Source: Ruminococcus sp.
GTDB taxonomy: Bacteria; Bacillota; Clostridia; Oscillospirales; Ruminococcaceae
Reading direction: 5' to 3'
DNA: 45,915 nt
NCBI GenBank assembly: GCA_015066745.1
Contig: SVNW01000024.1
Coordinates: 1-45,915 of the forward strand
The notes below the pieces were generated by a model. The model searched no databases and was not told the DNA's origin. It saw only the letters and a program-made list of their open reading frames with translations. Below are positions 28,158-36,089 of the stretch, one piece after another (within the stretch, counting starts at the first letter, position 1; each line of letters begins with the position of its first letter). Made by a program: the position numbers and the translations under genes.

Positions 28158-28190
28158 CAGACCCCTGAAATAAGAAAATTCAGGGGTCTG
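28158..28190. terminator. Inverted repeat between the convergent EF-G-like and cellulase genes
   Basis: CAGACCCCTGAA (28158-28169) and TTCAGGGGTCTG (28179-28190) form a perfect 12-bp stem with a 9-nt loop. Neither side has a clean T-tract, but its position between convergent genes suits a bidirectional terminator. Confidence 0.65.
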
Positions 28191-28257
28191 AAACTATAAT
28201 TATTACATTGTTTATTTGCAAACTACGTAAGCCTAATGCGTATCATTTACTATAAGA

Positions 28258-30198
28258 TCAATCTTTATACTCAGAAAGCGTTATACCGTTTTCGCCGAGT
28301 GGTATCTCATGGTCAAGACCTACGAATTTTCCGTTGTCGTCCTGCCAGAGAACTTCTTTTACAAAGGCGTACTTTTCTTCGTCCCATGTGGTGAAGTCGT
28401 CGAGGACAAGGCCGCCTGTATCGCCGGAGTTGGCGTTGAAGCACCAGAATGTGTGGTGGAGTTTGTAGTTCTGTATAAGTTCACGGCAGTATGTCATCCA
28501 GGTGATATTTGGTTCTTTCATAAATCCGCCCCATTCGCCTATGAGAAGCGGAGCTTTCTTTTTATCGTATATATAGAACCAGTTGTCGTACCAGCAGTCT
28601 TCCATGAGAGAGTCGTAGTCGTAGTCACCCTTGAACCATGGCTGCTGATAAACTGTCGGGCCGTAGTCGTGAGGAGAGTATACAAGTTTGTCGTTGTATT
28701 TTCCGAGGTCTACAGGGTTGTCGGCAACACCACGGAGATTTCCGCCCCACCAGTTGAAGAAATAGTCGTCTTCATTTGTAGAAGCAAAGTCGCCGTTTGA
28801 TTTTATATCTTTAGGGTATATTTCGATACCTTCAACCATTATAAGAAGGTTCGGGTTTTTATCGAGTACAGCAAGACCAGCTTTTTCGGCTATGTATTTC
28901 CAGTTATCAGGGTCTTTTGAATCGTCCCATTTTGCTCTTGGAGATTCGTTGTGTTTTCCGTGAGGTTCGTTTTCAAGGTCTATGGCTATGATAGTGTCGT
29001 CATTTTTGTAGCGTTCTGCTATCCATTCAAGGCCTCTTATGTAGTCATCTTCAGATATCTTGCTGTCATACCACATAGGATAAACGTGACCTGAAGCGTC
29101 TGTAGAAGCACAGTGGAAGTCTATCATTATCTTTATTCCGTTTGCACGGCACTGACCTATCACATAGTCAAATATTTCAAGGCTGTTCATACCTACAAGA
29201 TATGAGTTTGTAGCCTGATTGAAGTTTGCCATAGGGATATCGCCGTCTTCCCACTGGTTTACAAGCTCTGTTGAGATCGGTATTCTGAGAAGGTTGAAGC
29301 CGTGATCGGCAATGGCGTTTATTGATGTGTTTAGGTCGGCAGCCCACAGACCATCAAATATGTTTGTGCCTGTATTGTAGCCAAACCAGTTACAGCCTGT
29401 AAGCCAGACTTCCTTGCCGTCAGAGTCTACTATCTTGTTTTTCTTTACGTAGAGCCAGTCGTCAGTTGTAGGTTCAGGAACTTCTTTTGCATTAGGTGAT
29501 GAAGCGGCAACCGATGAACCTGTATTATTATTGTTGTTATTGTTGTTTTGATTTCCTGAATTATTTGATACGGCTGATTTTACACTGTTAGAGGAAAATA
29601 CAGCGGAAGAAGCGTCAACAGGAGAAGAGGAAGCGATCTGTATTCCAAGATTTACAGAACCGTTTGAGATGATATTTCCTGTATTTGCATCAGGTGTGAT
29701 GGTCATAGTTGAACCGTCTATCTCATATGAAAGTCCCCATGAATTTTTTACAACAGCATCTTCTGATACATTAAGGGTGATAGTCCAGTCAGAGATAGTA
29801 TCAGCCTGTTTGTTGGTTATACTGCCATCAAGCTGATAGATGGTGTTGTCACCTTCAGGCCAGCTGTTGCTGTTTGTGAAGTTAAAAAGTACATCAGAAC
29901 TGCTGTCTTTTTTATCCTCGTCTTCATTATCTTTTTTATTGTCGTCTTTTTTCTTTTTGTCCTCGTCATCTTTTTCTTTATCATCATTATTTTTATCTTT
30001 GTCTTCATCGTCTTCTTCTGAAGAACTGTCTTTTTCATCATCTTCTTTATCGTTTTTGTCTTCTTTATCTGAAGAACTGCTTGAAGAATTTTTGGAAGCT
30101 GTGCTGTTTTCCTCGTTGTCGCATCCAGTAAATAAGAGAGTTGAACCTGCAAGACAAAGCGACATTATAAATGCCGTAAATTTACGTAAATTATTCAA
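28258..30198 (-). CDS. Lipoprotein GH5 cellulase with N-terminal carbohydrate-binding-like domain
   Basis: 646 residues from a TTG start. Parts in order: a lipoprotein signal peptide with lipobox LLFTGC (lipidated C26); a highly charged Ser/Asp/Glu/Lys linker (about 30-100); a beta-rich domain (about 102-207) resembling CBM2-type modules with SDWTITLNV and SWGLSYEIDG; an Asn-rich linker (about 213-228); and a GH5 catalytic domain (about 248-620). The acid/base is E411 in DLENEPHGKH and the nucleophile is E555 in LIGEWGG. NWFGYNTGTNIFDGLW and YSPHDYGPTVYQQPWF resemble subfamily GH5_1 endoglucanases. It should be anchored on the outer membrane face and cleave beta-1,4-glucan. There is no dockerin, unlike the first gene. 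A consensus promoter and a dyad lie upstream. Confidence 0.92.
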   Translation of the reverse strand: MNNLRKFTAFIMSLCLAGSTLLFTGCDNEENSTASKNSSSSSSDKEDKNDKEDDEKDSSSEEDDEDKDKNNDDKEKDDEDKKKKDDNKKDNEDEDKKDSSSDVLFNFTNSNSWPEGDNTIYQLDGSITNKQADTISDWTITLNVSEDAVVKNSWGLSYEIDGSTMTITPDANTGNIISNGSVNLGIQIASSSPVDASSAVFSSNSVKSAVSNNSGNQNNNNNNNNTGSSVAASSPNAKEVPEPTTDDWLYVKKNKIVDSDGKEVWLTGCNWFGYNTGTNIFDGLWAADLNTSINAIADHGFNLLRIPISTELVNQWEDGDIPMANFNQATNSYLVGMNSLEIFDYVIGQCRANGIKIMIDFHCASTDASGHVYPMWYDSKISEDDYIRGLEWIAERYKNDDTIIAIDLENEPHGKHNESPRAKWDDSKDPDNWKYIAEKAGLAVLDKNPNLLIMVEGIEIYPKDIKSNGDFASTNEDDYFFNWWGGNLRGVADNPVDLGKYNDKLVYSPHDYGPTVYQQPWFKGDYDYDSLMEDCWYDNWFYIYDKKKAPLLIGEWGGFMKEPNITWMTYCRELIQNYKLHHTFWCFNANSGDTGGLVLDDFTTWDEEKYAFVKEVLWQDDNGKFVGLDHEIPLGENGITLSEYKD

Positions 30199-30274
30199 CT
30201 TTATACATACCCTTTCAATTTTTATTTTAAGAAAATTTTATGCTAAATAAATTTTTTTGCGCCGGATATAACTT

Positions 30275-30303
30275 ATTTTATATCATAAATTTTACTTTGT
30301 CAA
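30275..30303 (-). promoter_or_regulatory. Sigma-A promoter of the GH5 cellulase
   Basis: Minus strand TTGACA (30303-30298), 17-nt spacer, TAAAAT (30280-30275), about 75 nt before the start codon. The 372-nt region 30199-30570 is otherwise divergent promoter DNA with no gene seen. Confidence 0.8.
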
Positions 30304-30308
30304 ACGTA

Positions 30309-30326
30309 AACAGCGCCTTTGCTGTT
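30309..30326. promoter_or_regulatory. 18-bp dyad immediately upstream of the cellulase -35 box
   Basis: AACAGC (30309-30314) and GCTGTT (30321-30326) are perfect inverted half-sites separated by 6 nt, lying 5 nt upstream of the cellulase -35 box. The position suits an activator or repressor operator. The regulator is unknown. Confidence 0.45.
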
Positions 30327-30372
30327 AATTCATCTAAATAGATAATATCTCATATTATATTTATTGTATTTT

Positions 30373-30400
30373 TTGTGTTAAAAAATATATACTGTATAAT
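30373..30400 (+). promoter_or_regulatory. Possible distal promoter of nadB
   Basis: TTGTGT (30373-30378), 16-nt spacer, TATAAT (30395-30400). Confidence 0.4.
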
Positions 30401-30432
30401 AGGAAACTACACAAATTTTATTTTGATTTTAA

Positions 30433-30457
30433 TGAGATTTTAATTTTTTTAATCTCA
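30433..30457. promoter_or_regulatory. Dyad upstream of the nadB promoter
   Basis: TGAGATT (30433-30439) and AATCTCA (30451-30457) are perfect inverted repeats separated by 11 AT-rich nt and lie 8 nt upstream of the proximal -35 box. Could be an operator for a NAD-pathway regulator; no specific family match is claimed. Confidence 0.4.
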
Positions 30458-30465
30458 TAATTATG

Positions 30466-30493
30466 TTGAAAAAACTTTATTTTATGGTATAAT
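30466..30493 (+). promoter_or_regulatory. Proximal sigma-A promoter of nadB
   Basis: TTGAAA (30466-30471), 16-nt spacer, TATAAT (30488-30493), about 75 nt before the nadB ATG. Confidence 0.7.
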
Positions 30494-30570
30494 TATATTA
30501 TACGATTATACATGTTACAGCTATGGTAAACTGCTGAAGCTGATTCACAACATATGGAGAGAAGAATTTT

Positions 30571-32022
30571 ATGGATAATAATTATGATGTTATTATTGTA
30601 GGAGGAGGAGTTGCAGGATTATATGCTGCGATCAATCTTCCGGAGAGTCTTAAAGTGCTTGTTCTGTCTAAGAGAGAGCTTACCTTGTGTAATTCATCGC
30701 TCGCACAGGGAGGAATCGCAGGTGTGTATGATTCTCCTAATGATAATATTCAGTTACATCAAAACGATACACTGATTGCCGGAGGTTTTAAAAACAACAA
30801 CGAAACAGTTCATATACTTGTGAGTGAAGCTGCTTATGATATAGAAAATATCATAAATCTCGGAGTGGAATTTGATAAAAATTCAGATGGAACTCTGCAC
30901 AGAACTCTTGAGGGCGGACACTGCAGACGCCGTATTTTTCATCACAAGGATGCGACAGGTTTTGAAGTGGTTACAAAGCTTATTGCACATGTTAAGAGTC
31001 GGGAAAATATAACTGTTCTTGAAAATGCACTTATGTGCGGTATCAATAAGACTGATACAGGTTTTTCTGTCAATGTTCTTTTGGAAGAAAGCTATAAAGT
31101 ATTTAACAGCCATTTTCTTATACTGGCTACAGGCGGTATAGGAAGAGTTTACGAATATACTACAAATTCTGCTATTGCAACAGGTGATGGAATAGCAATG
31201 GCACATATGCTCGGAGCAAATATAAAAAATCTTAGCTTTATACAATTTCACCCGACTGCGTTCAACAACAGGCACACAAGAGAGTGTTTTCTGATTTCGG
31301 AGGCAGTTCGTGGAGAAGGGGCATATCTGCTCAATTGTCATGGTGAGAGATTTATGCACAACTATGACGACAGACTTGAGCTTGCACCTCGTGATGTTGT
31401 TTCACACGCTATAATACTCGAAAGCCGTAAACAAAACTCAACCGAATTTTTCCTTGATATAACACACAAGGATCCTGAGTTTCTTGTAAACAGATTTCCT
31501 ATGATATATCAGAACCTTCTCTCGCAGGGTTATGATCTTACCAAAGACAGAATACCGATATTTCCTTGTCAGCACTATCTTATGGGCGGTATCGATGTTA
31601 ATGAAAACTCGATGACACGTATACAGGGACTTTATGCGGTAGGTGAATGTTCTCATACAGGAGTACACGGAAACAACAGACTTGCAAGCAACTCTCTTCT
31701 TGAAGCTCTCGTATTTTCAAGACGTGCGGCATTGGATATAAGTGAGCGTCATAAGTCATGTTCAGACAAATTTGAAGAATCTGCTTTTGAGTCTATAAAT
31801 AACAAGAAAACGATACCGAGCGGTATCAGAACAGAGATAAGAAAAATTTTACAGCAGTGTTATTTTGTAATTCCCGATAAGGAAGCTGTAATAAAAGGTT
31901 TTGAGCGAATAAAAGAACTTAACCTTATGCTGAGTACGGGCGAATTTTTACCTGATTCAAATTTTGTTGAAGCACGTTCGCTTGCTACAGTTGCATATCT
32001 CATTTTAAAAGAAGTAATTTAA
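30571..32022 (+). CDS. nadB: L-aspartate oxidase
   Basis: 483 residues. An FAD enzyme oxidising L-aspartate to iminoaspartate, the first step of de novo NAD synthesis. Seen: the N-terminal dinucleotide-binding VIIVGGGVAGLYAA, SSLAQGGIAGV, the HRTLEGGHCRRRIFHHKDATG segment (in part), QFHPTAF, EAVRGEGAYLLN and the FAD-binding GLYAVGECSHTGVHGNNRLA region. These distinguish it from fumarate reductase flavoproteins. Slightly short compared with enterobacterial NadB, as the C-terminal helical domain is reduced. It is followed by nadC after 28 nt; nadA, the usual third member, is missing here. Confidence 0.95.
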   Translation: MDNNYDVIIVGGGVAGLYAAINLPESLKVLVLSKRELTLCNSSLAQGGIAGVYDSPNDNIQLHQNDTLIAGGFKNNNETVHILVSEAAYDIENIINLGVEFDKNSDGTLHRTLEGGHCRRRIFHHKDATGFEVVTKLIAHVKSRENITVLENALMCGINKTDTGFSVNVLLEESYKVFNSHFLILATGGIGRVYEYTTNSAIATGDGIAMAHMLGANIKNLSFIQFHPTAFNNRHTRECFLISEAVRGEGAYLLNCHGERFMHNYDDRLELAPRDVVSHAIILESRKQNSTEFFLDITHKDPEFLVNRFPMIYQNLLSQGYDLTKDRIPIFPCQHYLMGGIDVNENSMTRIQGLYAVGECSHTGVHGNNRLASNSLLEALVFSRRAALDISERHKSCSDKFEESAFESINNKKTIPSGIRTEIRKILQQCYFVIPDKEAVIKGFERIKELNLMLSTGEFLPDSNFVEARSLATVAYLILKEVI

Positions 32023-32050
32023 AATATAAAAAAATTGAGGATGAATAAAT

Positions 32051-32896
32051 ATGAAGTTATCACAGAGCTATATTGACGATATAATAAAGACGGCGCTTTC
32101 TGAGGACATCAATTATATTGATGTGACAACAGACAATTTACTTGATGATACTCATCAGAGCGAAGCGTATTACGTTGCCAAAGATGATGGGATACTTTGT
32201 GGGATAGAAATAGCAAAAAGGGTTTTTGAGATCGTCGGAGGAGATGTGCAGTTCAATATCAATATCCCTGACGGACAGCAGGTGAAAAAAGGGGATATCA
32301 TAGCTACTATGAGCGGTTCTACAAGAACACTTCTCAAGGGTGAGCGTACAGCACTCAATATATTGCAGCATATGTCAGGAATAGCTACATCTACATACAA
32401 ATGTACCGAGCTTGTCAAGGGTACATCTGCTATGGTAACAGATACAAGAAAAACTCTGCCGGGTCTTCGTGCTCTTCAGAAGTATGCTGTTACTGCCGGT
32501 GGCGGAAGAAATCACCGTTACAATCTTTCGGACGGAGCTATGCTAAAAGACAATCATATAGACGCATATGGCGGGATCACACAGGCTGTAAAGGCTCTCA
32601 GAGAAAAGATAGGCCATATGGTAAAGATCGAGGTAGAAGTAAGAAATATAGAAGAATTAAACGAAGCACTCTCAGCCGGTGCTGATGTCATTATGCTTGA
32701 TAATATGAATTGTGATGAAATGAAGAAAGCTGTTGAGATAACAAACGGAGCAGCGATGCTTGAAGCTTCAGGAAACATTACAGATGAAAATATCAGAGAT
32801 GTCGCATTGACAGGTGTAAATATTATTTCTTTGGGTGCTTTGACACATTCAGTAAAATGTTTTGATATATCAATGAAAATAAAAACAAAGAAATAA
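32051..32896 (+). CDS. nadC: Quinolinate phosphoribosyltransferase (decarboxylating)
   Basis: 281 residues. It makes nicotinate mononucleotide from quinolinate and PRPP. Signature stretches are GERTALNILQHMSGIAT, TRKTLPGLRALQKYAV, GGGRNHRYNLSDGAMLKDNHI (shortened here to its parts) and DVIMLDNM, with ASGNITDENI near the C-terminus. It follows nadB in the same operon. Confidence 0.97.
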   Translation: MKLSQSYIDDIIKTALSEDINYIDVTTDNLLDDTHQSEAYYVAKDDGILCGIEIAKRVFEIVGGDVQFNINIPDGQQVKKGDIIATMSGSTRTLLKGERTALNILQHMSGIATSTYKCTELVKGTSAMVTDTRKTLPGLRALQKYAVTAGGGRNHRYNLSDGAMLKDNHIDAYGGITQAVKALREKIGHMVKIEVEVRNIEELNEALSAGADVIMLDNMNCDEMKKAVEITNGAAMLEASGNITDENIRDVALTGVNIISLGALTHSVKCFDISMKIKTKK

Positions 32897-32926
32897 GAAA
32901 AAATAATACACAGGAAGTGATTTAAA

Positions 32927-33826
32927 TTGGATAGTTTATTTGATAGCTTTAAGAGTAATTATGCAAATGATTCTTATCGTATCTTGTGTACGGTAAGTGC
33001 ATCGGTTAAAGAAACATTTTTCTATGTACAGGAAGTCGGTTATCTGAATGTAATAAAGCCGTACAATACTATACGTGACAATCTTGATTCGTTTTTGTTT
33101 GTTATAGTGCTTGATGGCAAGGGTGAACTTGTTTACAATAACAGAACATATTCACTTTCAAAAGGCTGTTGTTTTCTCATAGATTGTCTTAAACCACATT
33201 CATACAAGAGTAGCCTGAGTGATCCGTGGAAGCTTTTATGGCTTCATTTTAACGGACCGAATGCACGAGGATATTATGAATATTTCGCAAATGCGTATAT
33301 AAATGTAATTCATCCTGAGATGATAGATCCTTTTGAAGATCTCATGCGTCAGCTTATCGAGATAAATACAAAGCATGATTCGTCAACTGAAGTACGTTCT
33401 TCAAAAATAATTGTCGAACTTCTTACTCTCATGATGACATTCAAGAAAAATGACACGATATATACTTCTCAGATAGTAAGAAAACTTGCTGAGATCAGGC
33501 GATATATAAACAGAAATTATACCAGTGATATTTATCTGGAAACAATATGCGAAAAATTCAGCATAAGTAAGTTCCATCTTACAAAGGAATTTAAAAAAGC
33601 TTATGGAATAACGATAGCAAAGTATATAATGCAGAAGAGAATAGGAAATGCCAAGTGGCTTCTGAAATATTCCGACAAGACTCTTGAAGAAATTTCAGTT
33701 GCGTGCGGTTTCTATGATACCTGTTATTTTAATAAGCAGTTCAAGGCAATAGAATGCACTACACCATATAAATACAGAAAAGCATGGCTTGAAAAAGACC
33801 TTGAGATAAAAACAGAAGATGATTGA
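32927..33826 (+). CDS. AraC-family transcriptional regulator
   Basis: 299 residues from a TTG start with AGGAAG upstream. An N-terminal AraC-type cupin sensor domain (about 30-150, with LSKGCCFLIDCLKPHSYKS) is followed by a C-terminal double helix-turn-helix (about 190-290): SDIYLETICEKFSISKFHLTKEFKK (first HTH) and TLEEISVACGFYDTCYFNKQFK (second HTH). Such proteins in Firmicutes usually control sugar use. It lies 30 nt after nadC and 23 nt before the permease gene, but whether it regulates the nad genes, the permease or the nearby cellulase cannot be told. The DNA-binding helices are intact. Confidence 0.92.
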   Translation: MDSLFDSFKSNYANDSYRILCTVSASVKETFFYVQEVGYLNVIKPYNTIRDNLDSFLFVIVLDGKGELVYNNRTYSLSKGCCFLIDCLKPHSYKSSLSDPWKLLWLHFNGPNARGYYEYFANAYINVIHPEMIDPFEDLMRQLIEINTKHDSSTEVRSSKIIVELLTLMMTFKKNDTIYTSQIVRKLAEIRRYINRNYTSDIYLETICEKFSISKFHLTKEFKKAYGITIAKYIMQKRIGNAKWLLKYSDKTLEEISVACGFYDTCYFNKQFKAIECTTPYKYRKAWLEKDLEIKTEDD

Positions 33827-33849
33827 TATTAGGTAGTGGAGGCAAAAAA

Positions 33850-35043
33850 ATGAAATATCTTGAAGATAAGCGAATGCGTTCTTTTCTTCTGATAGGTGTT
33901 ATTCTGGTTGCGTTTGCATTTCTGTTCATCAAGTATGATGGATTTATGAAGGCAGTAGATAAGCTTATCAATGTAGCCAAACCGGTTATCATAGGAGGAT
34001 TTATAGCATTTGCTTTGAAGAAACCGCTTGATATGATAAGTAAGCGGTATGAAAAAATATATGATAATATTTATAAGGCGAAACTCGAAAAGATAAAAAG
34101 GCAGAACAGAGGAGTCCTTCCCGATGAACTTCCGCCGAGAAGTACACTTCCGTTCAAGCTTTCTATAGTGACTGTATATATATGTGTCATTCTTTTTCTG
34201 GCGCTTCTTATGGTTATTATAGTTCCTCAGGTAGCAAAGAGCATAGGAGATTTTTCTGAAAACTTTGATGTGTACTACAGGAACATAGAGAGTATCGTAA
34301 ACAAGTATTATAAAAATAATGATGATACCATAGCAAAATGGATAGAGGAGCTTGATATACTTCCTAAGCTTTACAGTCTTTCTTCTCACATACCTACTAT
34401 TCTTATGAAAACTTTTGGTGCTACGGCAAATTTTGTAGGTTCTGTGATCGATATTGTACTCGGCGTTATTTTGTCGGTGTACATTATGGCTGAGAAAAAT
34501 CACCTCAGTGAGCAGGGAAAAAAACTCGGAAAGAGATTTTGCAAACCTGATAAGTACGCTCTTATCACAAAGTATCTTAATCTCATTTCTGACAAATTTT
34601 CAAGCTTTATAAGCGGTCAGCTTACAGAAGCTTTTGTACTCGGTGTTATGTGTTTTATAGGAATGACTGTTCTGGGATTTGACTATGCATTGCTCATAAG
34701 TGTTATAATAGGTCTTACAAATCTCATACCTATAGTCGGTCCGATAATAGGTACTATTCCGGGAGCAATAATTCTTCTGCTTGCAAATCCAAAAGACGCA
34801 ATATGGTTTGTGGTTTTTGTAATCATTCTTCAGCAGATAGAATCAAACCTTATTTATCCTAAGGTTGTAGGAAATTCGATGGGATTGCCTTCACTCTGGG
34901 TATCGGTTGCGGTTATAGTAGGCGGAGGCCTTCAGGGTGTGTTTGGCATGATAGTAGCCATTCCGCTCATGTCAGTAGTATACACTGTTTTAAAAGAAGA
35001 AGTTGAAAAACCAAATCCCGCTTCTTCAGGAGAAAGCAGTTAA
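33850..35043 (+). CDS. AI-2E family transporter (YdbI/PerM type)
   Basis: 397 residues from ATG 33850, chosen because TGGAGG (33837-33842) sits 7 nt upstream; an earlier in-frame start at 33823 overlaps the araC-type gene. About seven to eight membrane spans are visible, starting with SFLLIGVILVAFAFLFIKY, with the family's large loop after span 3 and the conserved region GLTNLIPIVGPIIGTIPGA followed by FVIILQQIESNLIYPKVVG. The family was named for autoinducer-2 export, but members also act as Na+/H+ antiporters or unknown permeases, so no substrate is assigned. Last gene of the nadBC-araC run. Confidence 0.9.
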   Translation: MKYLEDKRMRSFLLIGVILVAFAFLFIKYDGFMKAVDKLINVAKPVIIGGFIAFALKKPLDMISKRYEKIYDNIYKAKLEKIKRQNRGVLPDELPPRSTLPFKLSIVTVYICVILFLALLMVIIVPQVAKSIGDFSENFDVYYRNIESIVNKYYKNNDDTIAKWIEELDILPKLYSLSSHIPTILMKTFGATANFVGSVIDIVLGVILSVYIMAEKNHLSEQGKKLGKRFCKPDKYALITKYLNLISDKFSSFISGQLTEAFVLGVMCFIGMTVLGFDYALLISVIIGLTNLIPIVGPIIGTIPGAIILLLANPKDAIWFVVFVIILQQIESNLIYPKVVGNSMGLPSLWVSVAVIVGGGLQGVFGMIVAIPLMSVVYTVLKEEVEKPNPASSGESS

Positions 35044-35073
35044 TAAACCTGAGTTTTATTATATAAAAATAAG

Positions 35074-35120
35074 CCTTCAGATTTTTCTAAGAGTTTTTGA
35101 AAAATCTGAAGGTTTTATTT
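35074..35120. terminator. Bidirectional terminator between the permease and vanW genes
   Basis: CCTTCAGATTTTT (35074-35086) and AAAAATCTGAAGG (35100-35112) form a perfect 13-bp stem, followed by TTTTATTTTTATT on the plus strand and A/T-rich sequence on the other side. Confidence 0.85.
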
Positions 35121-35948
35121 TTATTGTTTGATTTGTTCGGGTGGTATCAGACTGTAGTCGTACATTACTTCTGATTTATTGTCCAGTACAAGAATCTGTG
35201 ATATAAGTTTTCCACTTTTTTTGTCAATAGTATTTTTATATATTTTTGATATTCTGAAATATTTATTATTTATTTTTTTAAAATGATGATCTTTTTCTTC
35301 AAGCTCATATCTGTACGGAAATTCTGAATCGCATCGCAGTTCGCCGTATAGTTTTTCATCTTCACACCATAGTAAAAGCTGTACATCTTTGTCAGTGTTG
35401 TTTTTAAATCTGAAATCCATATAGTTATAGTTGACTGATGTACCGGCACTGAATGGGATTCTTTTTCCGTTATCAGGTGCAAGTGCGTCTGAATGTTCAT
35501 GAAATTCGGTAACTTCGAGCGGACTGTGCATTATTAGCAGATTTATGGTATTGCTGAGGTTACAAAGTCCACCGCCTATACCTGCACGTATTTTTCCGTT
35601 TGTAAGCACACGACCGTCTTTGTATCCTTTTCGTTTGGTTGTTTTTCCTATTGATTTCCAGAAAGAAAAAGTTTCTCCAGGATGTATTATCATTTTATTT
35701 ATACTTTTACAGGCTATTTCAATATTTACAGCTTTATTTTCCTGAAGCTTTATATCTATTCCTTTTCCTCTTTTTATGAGCCCTGAACTTGTTGAGGATA
35801 TAACATTGGAAAGTTTTCGGTCTGAAAAATTTTTTGAAAAAGTTTCTTTTTCTTTAATGTTTTTGATATTACGTTTTAGTATTTCTTTTTTTTCGGAAAT
35901 AGCAAAGCATATCGGATGTATATCGCAAAATAACTTTCTTGAAGACAT
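35121..35948 (-). CDS. VanW family protein
   Basis: 275 residues from ATG 35948, supported by AAAGGAGT about 10 nt upstream; a TTG at 35972 would add eight residues that overlap this ribosome binding site. The VanW core is visible: PGETFSFWKSIGKTTKRKGYKDGRV (in part), GGGLCNLSNTINLLIMHSPLEVTEFHEHSDAL (in part) and the NYNYMDFRFKN segment. The family was named from a vancomycin-resistance cluster but its function is unknown. No van genes are nearby, so resistance should not be inferred. No clear signal peptide. Confidence 0.88.
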   Translation of the reverse strand: MSSRKLFCDIHPICFAISEKKEILKRNIKNIKEKETFSKNFSDRKLSNVISSTSSGLIKRGKGIDIKLQENKAVNIEIACKSINKMIIHPGETFSFWKSIGKTTKRKGYKDGRVLTNGKIRAGIGGGLCNLSNTINLLIMHSPLEVTEFHEHSDALAPDNGKRIPFSAGTSVNYNYMDFRFKNNTDKDVQLLLWCEDEKLYGELRCDSEFPYRYELEEKDHHFKKINNKYFRISKIYKNTIDKKSGKLISQILVLDNKSEVMYDYSLIPPEQIKQ

Positions 35949-36051
35949 TTGTGTCGGACTCCTTTTTTTCAAAGTTCTCTGGTAATGTTATTAAAAATAT
36001 TAAACTTAATAAAAATAATATAAAATTTTATTAAAACATATTTTATTTATT

Positions 36052-36089
36052 GTTCAACCCAGGACTAACCCAAGTTTACTACAACTGGG
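36052..36089 (-). mobile_element. Candidate right-end hairpin of an IS200/IS605-like element
   Basis: Overlapping the tnpB stop, CCCAAGTT (36069-36076) and AACTGGG (36083-36089) form a stem with one bulged base and a 6-nt loop, followed outward by a second CCCA-type repeat and TTGAAC on the minus strand. Imperfect subterminal hairpins are typical ends of IS200/IS605 elements and often lie in the guide-RNA region. A matching left end was not found. Confidence 0.35.

Noticed and set aside
29840..30250. Ser/Leu-rich plus-strand frame antisense to the cellulase linker
   Set aside because: It is the complement of the Asp/Glu/Lys/Ser-rich linker codons; no start signal and no family resemblance.
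35121..35948. Vancomycin-resistance cluster suggested by the VanW protein
   Set aside because: No vanA/B-type ligase, vanH, vanX or two-component genes nearby; VanW-family proteins are common without resistance.
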